Shown: in pieces, positions 33,493 through 42,258 of the stretch
Numbering within the stretch: the stretch's first letter is position 1
Layout: each line of letters starts with the position of its first letter
Origin: Actinomadura rupiterrae
Lineage (GTDB): Bacteria > Actinomycetota > Actinomycetes > Streptosporangiales > Streptosporangiaceae
Length of the DNA: 64,000 bases
Direction of reading: 5' to 3'
Assembly (NCBI RefSeq): GCF_024172125.1
Contig: NZ_JAMZEA010000010.1
Location: 326,477-390,476 of the forward strand
Notes under the pieces: generated by a model
The model's database searches: none
The model's input: the letters and a program-made list of their open reading frames with translations, nothing else
Told to the model about the DNA's origin: nothing
Made by a program: the position numbers and the translations under genes

Positions 33493-34326
33493 ATGGAACT
33501 GATCCACTCGGGCAAGGTCCGCGACGTCTACGCCGACGGGGACGACCTGGTCCTGGTCGCCACCGACCGGGTGAGCGTGTACGACGTGGTGCTGCCGACC
33601 GAGGTGCCCGACAAGGGGAAGATCCTCACGCGGCTGTCGCTGTGGTGGTTCGAGCAGCTCGCGGACGTCGTCCCCAACCACGTGATCTCGGCGACCGACG
33701 TGCCCGCCGAGTTCGCCGGGCGGGCGCTGCGCGTGCAGCGGCTCACGATGCTGCCGGTGGAGTGGATCGCGCGCGGCTACCTCACCGGGCTCGGACTCAA
33801 GCAGTACCAGAAGGACGGCCGGGTCTCCGGCGTCGAGCTGCCGCCCGGGCTGGTCGAGTCCGACCGCCTGCCCGAGCCGATCTTCACACCGACGACCAAG
33901 GCGACCGAAGGCCACGACGAGTTCATCACCTATGACGAGATGGCCGCGCAGATCGGCGCCGACACCGCCGCGCGGCTCCGCGAGACCACGCTGGAGGTCT
34001 ACCGGCGCGGCGCCGCGCTCGCCCTGGACCGCGGGATCATCATCGCCGACACCAAGCTGGAGTTCGGCCGCGCCGCCGACGGCACGCTGGTGCTCGGCGA
34101 CGAGGTGCTGACGCCCGACTCGTCCCGGTTCTGGCCCGCCGACGAGTACGCGCCCGGACGCACCCAGAACTCGCTGGACAAGCAGTTCGTCCGCGACTGG
34201 TCGGCCACCGTCGACTGGGACCGCACCCCGCCCGGCCCCGAGATCCCCGAGGACATCGTCGAGGCCACCCGCGCCCGCTACGTCGAGGTCTACGAGCGCC
34301 TCACCGGCGACCGCTGGACAGCCTGA
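33493..34326 (+). CDS. purC: Phosphoribosylaminoimidazole-succinocarboxamide synthase
   Basis: A 277-residue SAICAR synthetase of purine biosynthesis, joining CAIR and aspartate with ATP. It begins with the lineage-typical MELIHSGKVRDVYADGDDLV; the signatures LPVEWIARGYLTGLGLKQYQ, IFTPTTKATEGHDEFITYDE and IIIADTKLEFGRAADGTLVL, then DEVLTPDSSRFWPADEY, are all present. ATG at 33493 fits the family start. Its final codons are duplicated downstream, and the gene is convergent with a MetF-like gene seven bases away. Confidence 0.97.
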   Translation: MELIHSGKVRDVYADGDDLVLVATDRVSVYDVVLPTEVPDKGKILTRLSLWWFEQLADVVPNHVISATDVPAEFAGRALRVQRLTMLPVEWIARGYLTGLGLKQYQKDGRVSGVELPPGLVESDRLPEPIFTPTTKATEGHDEFITYDEMAAQIGADTAARLRETTLEVYRRGAALALDRGIIIADTKLEFGRAADGTLVLGDEVLTPDSSRFWPADEYAPGRTQNSLDKQFVRDWSATVDWDRTPPGPEIPEDIVEATRARYVEVYERLTGDRWTA

Positions 34327-34350
34327 CCACGCTTACCGGCGACCGCTGGA
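34301..34350. repeat. 32-bp-period duplication spanning the purC and metF-like 3' ends
   Basis: TCACCGGCGACCGCTGGA (34301-34318), encoding the purC C-terminus, recurs as TTACCGGCGACCGCTGGA at 34333-34350. On the minus strand the second copy encodes the last residues of the convergent MetF-like protein. Confidence 0.8.
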
Positions 34351-35109
34351 GCGGCTGAACCCGCGGGCTCCGAGCCGCGCTGCCACGTCGGCGTACCGCG
34401 ACACCGGCACCAGGTGGACGCCGTCGAACGCGCCCGAGGCCCTGATCGCCTCGATCTGCGCGCACGCGGCGTCCACACCCGCGTCGGGGTCGCGGTCGAC
34501 CGCGTCCACCAGGTCGTCCGGGATCGCGATGTCGGGCATGGCAGCGGTGACCCGGCGCGCCATCCGGCCGCTGGCCAGCACCAGCACGCCCGCGTAGACC
34601 GGACCGTCCAGGGCGGCGGTGTCGCGCCAGCGCATCAGGTCGTCCGTCGCGTAGGTGACCTGCGTCAGGACGAAGTCGGCGGCGCGCTTCCACGCCGGGA
34701 CGGGGCGCAGCCCGGTGGTGACGCCGACCTCGAACGGCGGCGCGTCCTCGAAGGCGCGCGCCTCGTCGATCATCGTCCGGACGGTCAGGTCCCCGGCGCG
34801 CCCGCCCGCGCTCGGCCGGTCGCCGTAGACGAACAGCAGCCGCCGCACGCCGTAGGTCGCCGCCGTCAGCAGGTCGCGGCGCAGCCCCACCAGGTTGCGG
34901 TCGCGGGAGTTCAGGCAGGCCACCGGCGCCGCGCCGAGCGCGGCGACCTCGTGCGCGACGGTCAGGCTGGACACCGTCGCCTGCCCGACGCGGGTGTCGG
35001 GGACCAGGAAGGAGCCCGCGACCGGGCCGAGCACCTCGATCTGGTGCCGCACGCGGGACAGGTCCGGACGGGTCGGGGGCTCGATCTCGCAGAGCAGCTC
35101 GAAGGCCAT
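34333..35109 (-). CDS. Methylenetetrahydrofolate reductase-like protein
   Basis: A 258-residue TIM-barrel protein related to MetF (FADH2-dependent reduction of 5,10-methylene- to 5-methyltetrahydrofolate). It opens FELLCEIEPPTRPDLSRVRH (the catalytic-Glu region E-I-x-P-P) and has LLFVYGDRPSAGGRAG and ADFVLTQVTYATDDLMRWRD, corresponding to the family's gD and QxxfD folate-site motifs. It is about 35 residues shorter than E. coli MetF, so it may be a diverged paralogue. The ATG at 35109 follows the marR stop by 19 bases on the same strand. The C-terminal residues RSSGRR derive from a duplicated purC end. Confidence 0.75.
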   Translation of the reverse strand: MAFELLCEIEPPTRPDLSRVRHQIEVLGPVAGSFLVPDTRVGQATVSSLTVAHEVAALGAAPVACLNSRDRNLVGLRRDLLTAATYGVRRLLFVYGDRPSAGGRAGDLTVRTMIDEARAFEDAPPFEVGVTTGLRPVPAWKRAADFVLTQVTYATDDLMRWRDTAALDGPVYAGVLVLASGRMARRVTAAMPDIAIPDDLVDAVDRDPDAGVDAACAQIEAIRASGAFDGVHLVPVSRYADVAARLGARGFSRSSGRR

Positions 35110-35128
35110 GCCCCGACCGTAAGCCGGG

Positions 35129-35758
35129 TCAGCCCGCTTCGTCTGCGGCCCGGACGCCACTCCCGTGGACATCCGGCACCGCCTCGCCCTCCGCGGGCCC
35201 GCCCGGCAGGCCCTCGTCCCGCGCAGCGTCCCTCGTGGAATCGTGAGCGGGCGGGTTGCGGGGGAGGTCGCCGGCGGAGGCGCGGACGGCGTGCAGGGCG
35301 CCGGTGATTGCGGCGGCCTGGGCGGGGGAGAGTCCGGGGAGACCGAAGTCGGCGTCGTGCAGGGCGGCGGTGGCGGTCTCGGCCAGGTCGCGGCCCGCGC
35401 CGGTGATCGTCGCGAGGACGACCCGGCGGTCGTCGGGGGAGGGGCGGCGGCCGACCAGGCCGCGGGCCTCCAGGCGCCCGATCACGTTGGTGACCGAGGC
35501 GGCGTGCACCATCAGGCGCTCGCCCATCTTGCCCATGGGGAGGGTGCCGGTGCGGGTGAAGGCCAGCAGGCGCAGGGCCTCGTAGGCGGCGAAGGTGAGG
35601 CCGTAGGGCTTCAGCACCGCCTCGACCCGGCTCAGCAGCAGCTGCTGGGCGCGCATCACCGAGGTCACGGCCGCCATCTGGTCGGCGTGGGCGGGCCACC
35701 GCGCGCTCCACTGGCGGTGCGCCTCGGCGATCGGGTCCAGGGAGTTTCGGCCGGTCAC
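35129..35758 (-). CDS. MarR-family transcriptional regulator
   Basis: A 209-residue winged-helix protein. LKPYGLTFAAYEALRLLAFT, LPMGKMGERLMVHAASVTNV and IGRLEARGLVGRRPSPDDRR form the MarR DNA-binding unit. A disordered C-terminal extension (PAHDSTRDAARDEGLPGGPA onwards) is longer than in most members. The start is the GTG at 35758. It is divergent from icmF, with an AT-rich palindrome overlapping the predicted icmF -10 box, so repression of the mutase gene is likely. The MetF-like gene follows in the same direction. Confidence 0.88.
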   Translation of the reverse strand: MTGRNSLDPIAEAHRQWSARWPAHADQMAAVTSVMRAQQLLLSRVEAVLKPYGLTFAAYEALRLLAFTRTGTLPMGKMGERLMVHAASVTNVIGRLEARGLVGRRPSPDDRRVVLATITGAGRDLAETATAALHDADFGLPGLSPAQAAAITGALHAVRASAGDLPRNPPAHDSTRDAARDEGLPGGPAEGEAVPDVHGSGVRAADEAG

Positions 35759-35786
35759 GGCCCTACCGTACGGCACCCCGCCGCCC

Positions 35787-35827
35787 TTGACCGATTCGCT
35801 CACGGTTATTATTTTAACTTCTAAATA
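35787..35827 (+). promoter_or_regulatory. icmF promoter with overlapping MarR operator candidate
   Basis: TTGACC (35787-35792) and TATTTT (35810-35815) are 17 bases apart. Overlapping the -10 box, TATTT (35810-35814) and AAATA (35823-35827) form a palindrome around TAACTTCT. The AT-rich block contrasts with its surroundings. Confidence 0.5.
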
Positions 35828-35848
35828 TTGGATGTCCAAGGAGTTGTG

Positions 35849-38800
35849 ATGTCGGGATCGCTGCACGTGCCGGTGCACCCGGTGCGGTTCGTCACGGCGG
35901 CCGCCCTGTTCGACGGGCACGACGCGGCCATCAACATCATGCGGCGCATCCTGCAGGGGCAGGGCGCCGAGGTGGTGCACCTCGGGCACGACCGGTCGGT
36001 GCGCGAGGTCGTGGACGCGGTGCTGGAGGAGGACGCCCAGGGCGTGGCGATCAGCTCCTACCAGGGCGGCCACGTGGAGTACTTCGAGTACCTGGCGCGC
36101 AGCCTGAAGGAGGCCGGGGCCGAGCACGTGCGGGTGTTCGGCGGCGGCGGGGGAGTGATCGTCCCCGCCGAGATCACCCGGCTCGCGGGCGCCGGAGTGA
36201 AGATCTTCTCCCCCGAGGACGGCCAGCGCCTCGGCCTGCCCGGCATGATCAACGAGCTGGTCCGGGACGCCGACGTGGACCTGGCCGCCGAGCCGTCCGG
36301 GGTGGACGAGGTGCTGTCGGGGGACCGGCGCGCCCTCGCCCGCGCGCTCACCTGCCTCCAGGCCGGACGCTACGACCAGGTGGACGCGCTGCGCGAGGCG
36401 GCCGCCTCCCGGAGCGTCCCCGTGCTCGGCATCACCGGCACCGGCGGCTCCGGCAAGTCCTCGCTCACCGACGAGCTGGTCCGGCGGCTGCGCGTCGACC
36501 AGCAGGACAAGCTGCGCGTCGCGGTGCTCGCGGTCGACCCGACCCGGCGGCGCGGCGGCGGCGCGCTGCTCGGCGACCGCATCCGGATGAACTCCCTGGA
36601 CGGCGACCGGGTGTTCTTCCGGTCCCTGGCCACCCGCGGCGCGCGCGAGCTGCCCGACCACGCCGACGACATGATCGCCGCGCTGAAGGCCGCCGGGTAC
36701 GACCTGATCATCCTGGAGACGCCGGGCATCGGGCAGGGCGACGCCGCGGTCGTCCCGCTGGTGGACGTCTCGCTGTATGTGATGACGCCCGAGTTCGGCG
36801 CCGCGTCCCAGCTGGAGAAGATCGACATGCTGGACTTCGCGGACGTCGTGGCGATCAACAAGTTCGAGCGGCGCGGCGCCGCCGACGCGCTGCGCGACGT
36901 GTCCCGCCAGCTGATCCGCAACCGCGAGGCGTTCGGGGCCAGGCCCGAGGACATGCCGGTGTTCGGCACGTCCGCCGCGACCTTCAACGACGACGGCGTC
37001 ACCGCCCTGTACCAGCACCTGGCCGGCGCGCTCGGCGAGCACGGGCTGCGGCTGGAGGACGGCACGCTCCCGAAGGCGACCACCAAGGTCTCCACCGGCG
37101 CCGCGCAGATCATCCCGCCGAACCGCATCCGGTACCTGTCGGACATCTCCGAGACCGTCCGTGGCTACCACGCCGAGACCGAGAAGCAGGTCGCGGCCGC
37201 CCGCCGCGCGCAGCGGCTGGAGCTCGTCCGGGACGAGCTGACCGACACCGGCGAGATCGACGCGAAGCTGGAGGAGGCGCGCCGCGCCGTCGCGCCCGAG
37301 GCCGCCGAGCTCATCGCGCAGTGGCCCGCGACCGTCGAGGCCTACTCCGGGGACGAGCAGGTCGTCCGCATCCGGGACAAGGAGATCCGCACAACGCTGA
37401 CGCGCGAGTCGCTGTCGGGCAACCGCATCCCGCGCGTGGCGCTGCCGCGCTACGAGGACCACGGCGAGCTGCTGCGCTTCCTGCGCCGGGAGAACCTGCC
37501 CGGCCGGTTCCCCTTCACCGCCGGGGTGTTCCCGTTCAAGCGCGACAACGAGGACCCGGCGCGGATGTTCGCCGGCGAGGGCGACCCGTTCCGCACCAAC
37601 CGCCGGTTCAAGCTCCTCAGCGAGGGCCAGCCCGCGACGCGCCTGTCCACCGCGTTCGACTCGGTGACGCTGTACGGCCGCGACCCCGACGAGCGTCCCG
37701 ACGTGTACGGCAAGGTCGGCACGTCCGGCGTGTCGATCGCGACGCTGGACGACATGAAGGCGCTCTACGACGGGTTCGACCTGTCCTCGCCGACGACCTC
37801 GGTGTCGATGACCATCAACGGCCCGGCCCCGACGATCCTGGCGTTCTTCCTCAACACCGCCATCGACCAGGGGATCGAGGCGTTCCGCGAGGAGCACGGC
37901 CGCGAGCCGTCGGACGCCGAGGCCGCCGGGATCCGCGCCCGGGTGCTGACGACCGTCCGCGGGACCGTCCAGGCCGACATCCTCAAGGAGGACCAGGGCC
38001 AGAACACCTGCATCTTCTCCACCGAGTTCAGCCTGCGGATGATGGGCGACATCCAGGAGTGGTTCATCGCCAACGGCGTCCGCAACTTCTACTCGGTGTC
38101 GATCTCCGGCTACCACATCGCCGAGGCCGGGGCGAACCCCATCAGCCAGCTCGCGTTCACCCTGGCCAACGGGTTCACCTACGTGGAGTCCTACCTGGCG
38201 CGCGGGATGGACATCGACGACTTCGCGCCGAACCTGTCGTTCTTCTTCTCCAACGGCATGGACCCCGAGTACAACGTCATCGGACGCGTCGCCCGCCGCA
38301 TCTGGGCCGTCGCCATGCGCGAGCGGTACGGCGCCAACGAGCGCAGCCAGAAGCTGAAGTACCACGTCCAGACGTCCGGGCGGTCCCTGCACGCGCAGGA
38401 GATGCACTTCAACGACATCCGCACCACGCTGCAGGCGCTCATCGCGATCTACGACAACTGCAACAGCCTGCACACCAACGCCTACGACGAGGCCGTCACC
38501 ACCCCGACCGCCGACTCGGTCCGGCGCGCCCTGGCCATCCAGCTCATCATCAACAAGGAGTGGGGCCTGGCGATGAACGAGAACCCCCTCCAGGGGTCGT
38601 TCATCATCGACGAGCTGACCGACCTGGTGGAGGAGGCGGTGCTCGCCGAGTTCGACCGGATCAGCGAGCGCGGCGGCGTGCTCGGCGCGATGGAGACCGG
38701 CTACCAGCGCGGCCGCATCCAGGACGAGTCGATGCTGTACGAGCAGCGCAAGCACGACGGGACGCTGCCGATCGTCGGCGTCAACTACTTCCGCAACCCG

Positions 38801-39061
38801 AACGGCGACCACGAGCACGGCGCCTCGCTGGAGCTGGCGCGCGCGACCGAGGCCGAGAAGCAGTCGCAGCTGGACCGCGTCCGCGCCTACCAGGCCGCGC
38901 ACCAGGGCGACGCGGAGGCGGCGCTCACCGCGCTGAAGGAGGCCGCCCGCTCCGGCGACAACGTGTTCGCCGTGCTGATGGACGCGGCGCGCGTCTGCAG
39001 CCTCCAGCAGATCACCGACGCGTTCTTCGAGGTCGGCGGCCAGTACCGCCGCAACGTCTGA
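35849..39061 (+). CDS. icmF: Fused isobutyryl-CoA mutase/G-protein chaperone
   Basis: A 1070-residue adenosylcobalamin enzyme interconverting isobutyryl-CoA and n-butyryl-CoA (related acyl pairs possible). Order: B12-binding domain with FDGHDAAINIMRRI (axial His24); MeaB-like GTPase chaperone from about residue 190 with P-loop GITGTGGSGKSSLTDELVRR, ETPGIGQGD and NKFERRGA; mutase TIM barrel from about residue 510 (FPFTAGVFPFKRDNEDPARM, SVSMTINGPAPTILAFFLNT, SISGYHIAEAGANPISQLAF). This order is diagnostic for IcmF rather than methylmalonyl-CoA mutase. ATG at 35849 has CAAGGAG upstream. Regulated probably by the divergent MarR. Confidence 0.95.
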   Translation: MSGSLHVPVHPVRFVTAAALFDGHDAAINIMRRILQGQGAEVVHLGHDRSVREVVDAVLEEDAQGVAISSYQGGHVEYFEYLARSLKEAGAEHVRVFGGGGGVIVPAEITRLAGAGVKIFSPEDGQRLGLPGMINELVRDADVDLAAEPSGVDEVLSGDRRALARALTCLQAGRYDQVDALREAAASRSVPVLGITGTGGSGKSSLTDELVRRLRVDQQDKLRVAVLAVDPTRRRGGGALLGDRIRMNSLDGDRVFFRSLATRGARELPDHADDMIAALKAAGYDLIILETPGIGQGDAAVVPLVDVSLYVMTPEFGAASQLEKIDMLDFADVVAINKFERRGAADALRDVSRQLIRNREAFGARPEDMPVFGTSAATFNDDGVTALYQHLAGALGEHGLRLEDGTLPKATTKVSTGAAQIIPPNRIRYLSDISETVRGYHAETEKQVAAARRAQRLELVRDELTDTGEIDAKLEEARRAVAPEAAELIAQWPATVEAYSGDEQVVRIRDKEIRTTLTRESLSGNRIPRVALPRYEDHGELLRFLRRENLPGRFPFTAGVFPFKRDNEDPARMFAGEGDPFRTNRRFKLLSEGQPATRLSTAFDSVTLYGRDPDERPDVYGKVGTSGVSIATLDDMKALYDGFDLSSPTTSVSMTINGPAPTILAFFLNTAIDQGIEAFREEHGREPSDAEAAGIRARVLTTVRGTVQADILKEDQGQNTCIFSTEFSLRMMGDIQEWFIANGVRNFYSVSISGYHIAEAGANPISQLAFTLANGFTYVESYLARGMDIDDFAPNLSFFFSNGMDPEYNVIGRVARRIWAVAMRERYGANERSQKLKYHVQTSGRSLHAQEMHFNDIRTTLQALIAIYDNCNSLHTNAYDEAVTTPTADSVRRALAIQLIINKEWGLAMNENPLQGSFIIDELTDLVEEAVLAEFDRISERGGVLGAMETGYQRGRIQDESMLYEQRKHDGTLPIVGVNYFRNPNGDHEHGASLELARATEAEKQSQLDRVRAYQAAHQGDAEAALTALKEAARSGDNVFAVLMDAARVCSLQQITDAFFEVGGQYRRNV

Positions 39062-39105
39062 CCCGCCCGGAGCCGGGGAGCGGTGGACGTGAGAGTCTCG
39101 CGGGC

Positions 39106-39825
39106 ATGAGAGTCGTCTCGCTGGTGCCGTCGCTGACCGAGTCGGTCGCGGCGACGGCACCGGAGGTCCTGGTCGGCGCGACCGACTGGTGCAGCCACCC
39201 CGCCGACCTCGCGGTCACGCGCGTGCGCGGCACCAAGAACCCCGACCTGGAGGCGGTCAAGGCGCTGCGCCCGGACGTGGTGCTCGCGAACGCCGAGGAG
39301 AACCGCCCGCCCGACATCGCGCTGCTGCGTGCCGCCGGGATCCGGGTCTGGATGACCGACATCCGCACGGTGGACGACGCGTTCCCGCAGCTGCGCGCGA
39401 TGCTGGTGGACGGCTGCGGGCTGCCCTCGCCCGCCTGGCTGGACGAGGCCGAGCGCGCCTGGGCCGCGGTCGAGCCGCTCTCCCCGCCGCGCCGCGCGGT
39501 CATCCCGATCTGGCGGCGGCCGTGGATGGTCGTCGGCCGGGACACCTTCACCGGCGACGTGCTGCGCCGCCTCGGCGTGGAGAACCTCTACGCCGAGCAT
39601 CCCGACCGGTACCCGAAGATCCCGGTCGAGGAGCTGAACGCGGCGCGGCCGGACCTGGTCGTCCTGCCGGACGAGCCGTACGCCTTCACCGCCGAGGACG
39701 GCCCCGAGGCGTTCCCCGGCGTGCCGTTCGCGCTGGTCGGCGGGCGGCACCTCACCTGGTACGGGCCGTCCCTGGCCGAGGCGCCGGGGGTGCTGCGGCG
39801 GGAGCTCGAAAACGGAATGCCCTGA
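39106..39825 (+). CDS. Helical-backbone metal receptor (BtuF-like) without signal peptide
   Basis: A 239-residue two-lobed binding protein of the ABC helical-backbone type. The N-terminus MRVVSLVPSLTESVAATAPE matches the first strand of mature BtuF/FhuD-type receptors, and RPDVVLANAEENRPPDIALL corresponds to the lobe-1 motif. It starts directly at the mature fold with no lipobox or signal sequence, implying a cytoplasmic protein. It lies 44 bases after icmF, a B12-dependent enzyme, and 26 bases before a TerD-domain gene. Binding of a corrinoid is possible but unproven; no ABC permease or ATPase is adjacent. Confidence 0.8.
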   Translation: MRVVSLVPSLTESVAATAPEVLVGATDWCSHPADLAVTRVRGTKNPDLEAVKALRPDVVLANAEENRPPDIALLRAAGIRVWMTDIRTVDDAFPQLRAMLVDGCGLPSPAWLDEAERAWAAVEPLSPPRRAVIPIWRRPWMVVGRDTFTGDVLRRLGVENLYAEHPDRYPKIPVEELNAARPDLVVLPDEPYAFTAEDGPEAFPGVPFALVGGRHLTWYGPSLAEAPGVLRRELENGMP

Positions 39826-39851
39826 CGATCCCGGTTTGCCACGATGGCCGG

Positions 39852-42173
39852 ATGAAGACCGACCTGGAGTCCCTCGTCGTCCGGCACGCCCGCCGCGTCC
39901 CCGTGCCCGCCGGACCGGCGCCGGCAGGACCGGCGACCGCGGCGACCGGGGACGGCGCGGAGGCGGCGCGCCGGTTCGACGTGGCGCTGATGGCGGCCGG
40001 GTTCAAGCTGTCGGGCGACCTGCTCGCCGCGCTGTCTCGGCTGGACGGCCAGACCGTCGTCAGCCTCGCGGTCCGCACGCTCGCGACCGTCCGGGAGATG
40101 GTCGGCGAGCACGTGCGGCACAACACCTACTTCATCGCGTTCCCGAAGAACGTCCCGGACACCTTCGAGTTCTGGATGGACCGCGTCCGCGCGACCTTCC
40201 TCGACGCCGCCGACCAGGAGAAGGCCGCGGCGCTGCTGTCCGAGGGCGTCCTGGACCTGCTCACGCTCCCGGGCTACGGCGAGTACCAGCACACCTACGA
40301 GCGGATGCTGGCCGTCCAGCACGAGCTGATCGCCTCCGCCCGCGACCGCGTGACCGTCCTGCACCTCGGCGCCGACCTGGACGCGGAGGTCCGGCGGCTG
40401 TACCTGTCGCTCGGCGGCAGCCCGACCCCGCTGAACGAGGACGACGCGCGCGACCTGGCCGTCCTCGCGGCGCAGTGCGTGCACGGCCCGCAGCCCGCGG
40501 AGATCCCGGTGCGGGAGATCCGCGCCGTCATCAACGCCGCGCGGGTCGAGGCCGGCGCCGAGCCGCTGCTCGACACGGCGACCGACGTGCTGCGCCTCGC
40601 CTGCGCGCTCGCGGGCGGCGACGTGACGCTCCAGGAGCCGACCCGCTTCCCGGCCTTCCCGCGCCGCGTCCGCCGCGTCCTGCTCGGCGGCCTCGACGCC
40701 GTGATCGCGGACGCGCCGGGCAAGCTCGCCGACGTCGGCGTCCACCGCGAGCGCTGGAAGCGCCTCGGCGAGCGCCTGCACCCGCACGAGTACCCGCGCT
40801 GGCCGCACGCCGCCAGCGCCTTCGCCGTCGCGCGCGGTGACAGGGCCGCGCCGACCCCGGACGCCCGGATCGAGGCGCTGCTCGCGGCGGGCGACGTCCG
40901 CGGCGTGCTGGACCTCCTGTCGGCCATGCCCGGACGCCTCTTCCGCGCGCTGGACCGGCTGCTGCGCCTGCCGCTGCTCCCCGCCGAGCAGGAGGCCGTC
41001 CTCGCCGCCGCCGAACGCACCGCCAAGGACGTCTCGGGCCGCGTCCTCCTCTCGCTGCGCGAGCACCTGGACAACCGCGTGACGGGAAGCAACCGCGCGG
41101 GCCTGGACGAGAGCGCGAAGCCTGCCGTGCGCGGGGACGTCCAGGGGCACGCGGTTCCCGAAGCGCGGAAGAAGCGGGGCAAGCGCGGCACGAAGGGCGC
41201 GTACGACGGGCCGTACCGGGTGTTCGTCAACCGGCGCGGGCGGGCGTGGATGGCGCCGGAGGCGCGCGCGCCGATTCCCGCGCCGGTGCGCGAGCGGCTG
41301 GGCGTCCTGCTGGACGCGGAGATCGCGCGGCGGCTGCCCGTCCCCGAGCGGCTGCTGGTCCATCCGGACATGCTGGACGTCGCGCTCCCGCTCAGCGGGC
41401 GCGCCGCGGCGGCGGGCCTCGGCGTGCTGCCGCGCGGGTCCCGCTCGCGCGTCGAGGGCGAGGTGCTGCGCTTCTTCATGTACTGGAAGCAGCGGACCCA
41501 CAGCACCGACTACGACCTGTCGGCGCTCATGCTGGACGCCGGGTACGCCAACCCGGCGTGGATCTCCTACACCAACCTGCGGGACGGCGCGGGCGAGCAT
41601 TCCGGCGACATCGTCACCGCTCCCGAGGGCGCGAGCGAGTTCATCAACATCCGGCTGTCGCGGTTCACCGGCGAGTCCATCCTGCCGCAGGTGAACATCT
41701 ACTCCGGCGAGGGCTTCGACGAGGTCGAGGAGTCGTTCTTCGGGTTCATGACGCGCGACCTCGACCAGGCGGGACGCCCGTTCGAGGCGCGGACCGTCCG
41801 GATGAAGTCGGACCTGCGCGGCCCCGGCCGGGTCGCGCTGCCGCTGGTGTTCCAGCGCGGCCGCGACGGCGCGTGGACGGCCCTCTGGCTGCACCTGTAC
41901 CTACAGGGCATGCCGGCCCAGAACCGGGTCGAGCAGAACCGGGTGACGGTCACGGCGCTGCTGCGCGCGTTCGCCGACCGCCGCTACCTGACCGTCGCGC
42001 ACCTGGTGGACCTGATGGCCGGGCAGGGCACCGAGGTCGTCCGCTGGGACGGGACGACCCCGCTGGAGGACGGCCGTCCGGTCATCTACCTCGGTCTCGA
42101 ACGGCCCGAGGGACTGCCTGCGGGCAGCGAGGTGGTCACGCCGGAAAACCTGCGTGACCTGATCCCGGCCTGA
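39852..42173 (+). CDS. Large TerD-domain protein with unknown N-terminal region
   Basis: A 773-residue cytoplasmic protein. The N-terminal two thirds are helical and have no catalytic motif I recognise (for instance RHNTYFIAFPKNVPDTFEFW and HPHEYPRWPHAASAFAVARG). A basic linker (EARKKRGKRGTKGAYDGPYR) leads to a C-terminal TerD-like domain from about residue 540: STDYDLSALMLDAGYANPAW, then HSGDIVTAPEGASEFINIRL and VNIYSGEGFDEVEESFFGFM, which keep the acidic calcium-site pattern and order of TerD. It recalls MXAN_6230/SCO0854-type proteins, but the RING cysteines those carry are absent. ATG at 39852. Role possibly in TerD-type stress systems. Confidence 0.75.
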   Translation: MKTDLESLVVRHARRVPVPAGPAPAGPATAATGDGAEAARRFDVALMAAGFKLSGDLLAALSRLDGQTVVSLAVRTLATVREMVGEHVRHNTYFIAFPKNVPDTFEFWMDRVRATFLDAADQEKAAALLSEGVLDLLTLPGYGEYQHTYERMLAVQHELIASARDRVTVLHLGADLDAEVRRLYLSLGGSPTPLNEDDARDLAVLAAQCVHGPQPAEIPVREIRAVINAARVEAGAEPLLDTATDVLRLACALAGGDVTLQEPTRFPAFPRRVRRVLLGGLDAVIADAPGKLADVGVHRERWKRLGERLHPHEYPRWPHAASAFAVARGDRAAPTPDARIEALLAAGDVRGVLDLLSAMPGRLFRALDRLLRLPLLPAEQEAVLAAAERTAKDVSGRVLLSLREHLDNRVTGSNRAGLDESAKPAVRGDVQGHAVPEARKKRGKRGTKGAYDGPYRVFVNRRGRAWMAPEARAPIPAPVRERLGVLLDAEIARRLPVPERLLVHPDMLDVALPLSGRAAAAGLGVLPRGSRSRVEGEVLRFFMYWKQRTHSTDYDLSALMLDAGYANPAWISYTNLRDGAGEHSGDIVTAPEGASEFINIRLSRFTGESILPQVNIYSGEGFDEVEESFFGFMTRDLDQAGRPFEARTVRMKSDLRGPGRVALPLVFQRGRDGAWTALWLHLYLQGMPAQNRVEQNRVTVTALLRAFADRRYLTVAHLVDLMAGQGTEVVRWDGTTPLEDGRPVIYLGLERPEGLPAGSEVVTPENLRDLIPA

Positions 42174-42258
42174 GTGTTAGCGTGATCGCGGTGAGGCCAT
42201 GAGGGGGCTTCCTTCTCACCTATGACCTTAGTCCCCTCGCTCTCCTCGCCACCTGCCT

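Noticed and set aside
35129..39160. A 1343-codon open frame on the minus strand opposite icmF
   Set aside because: Its antisense part mirrors icmF codons and has Val/Gly/Gln-rich shadow composition; only the stretch 35129-35758 is a real gene (marR).
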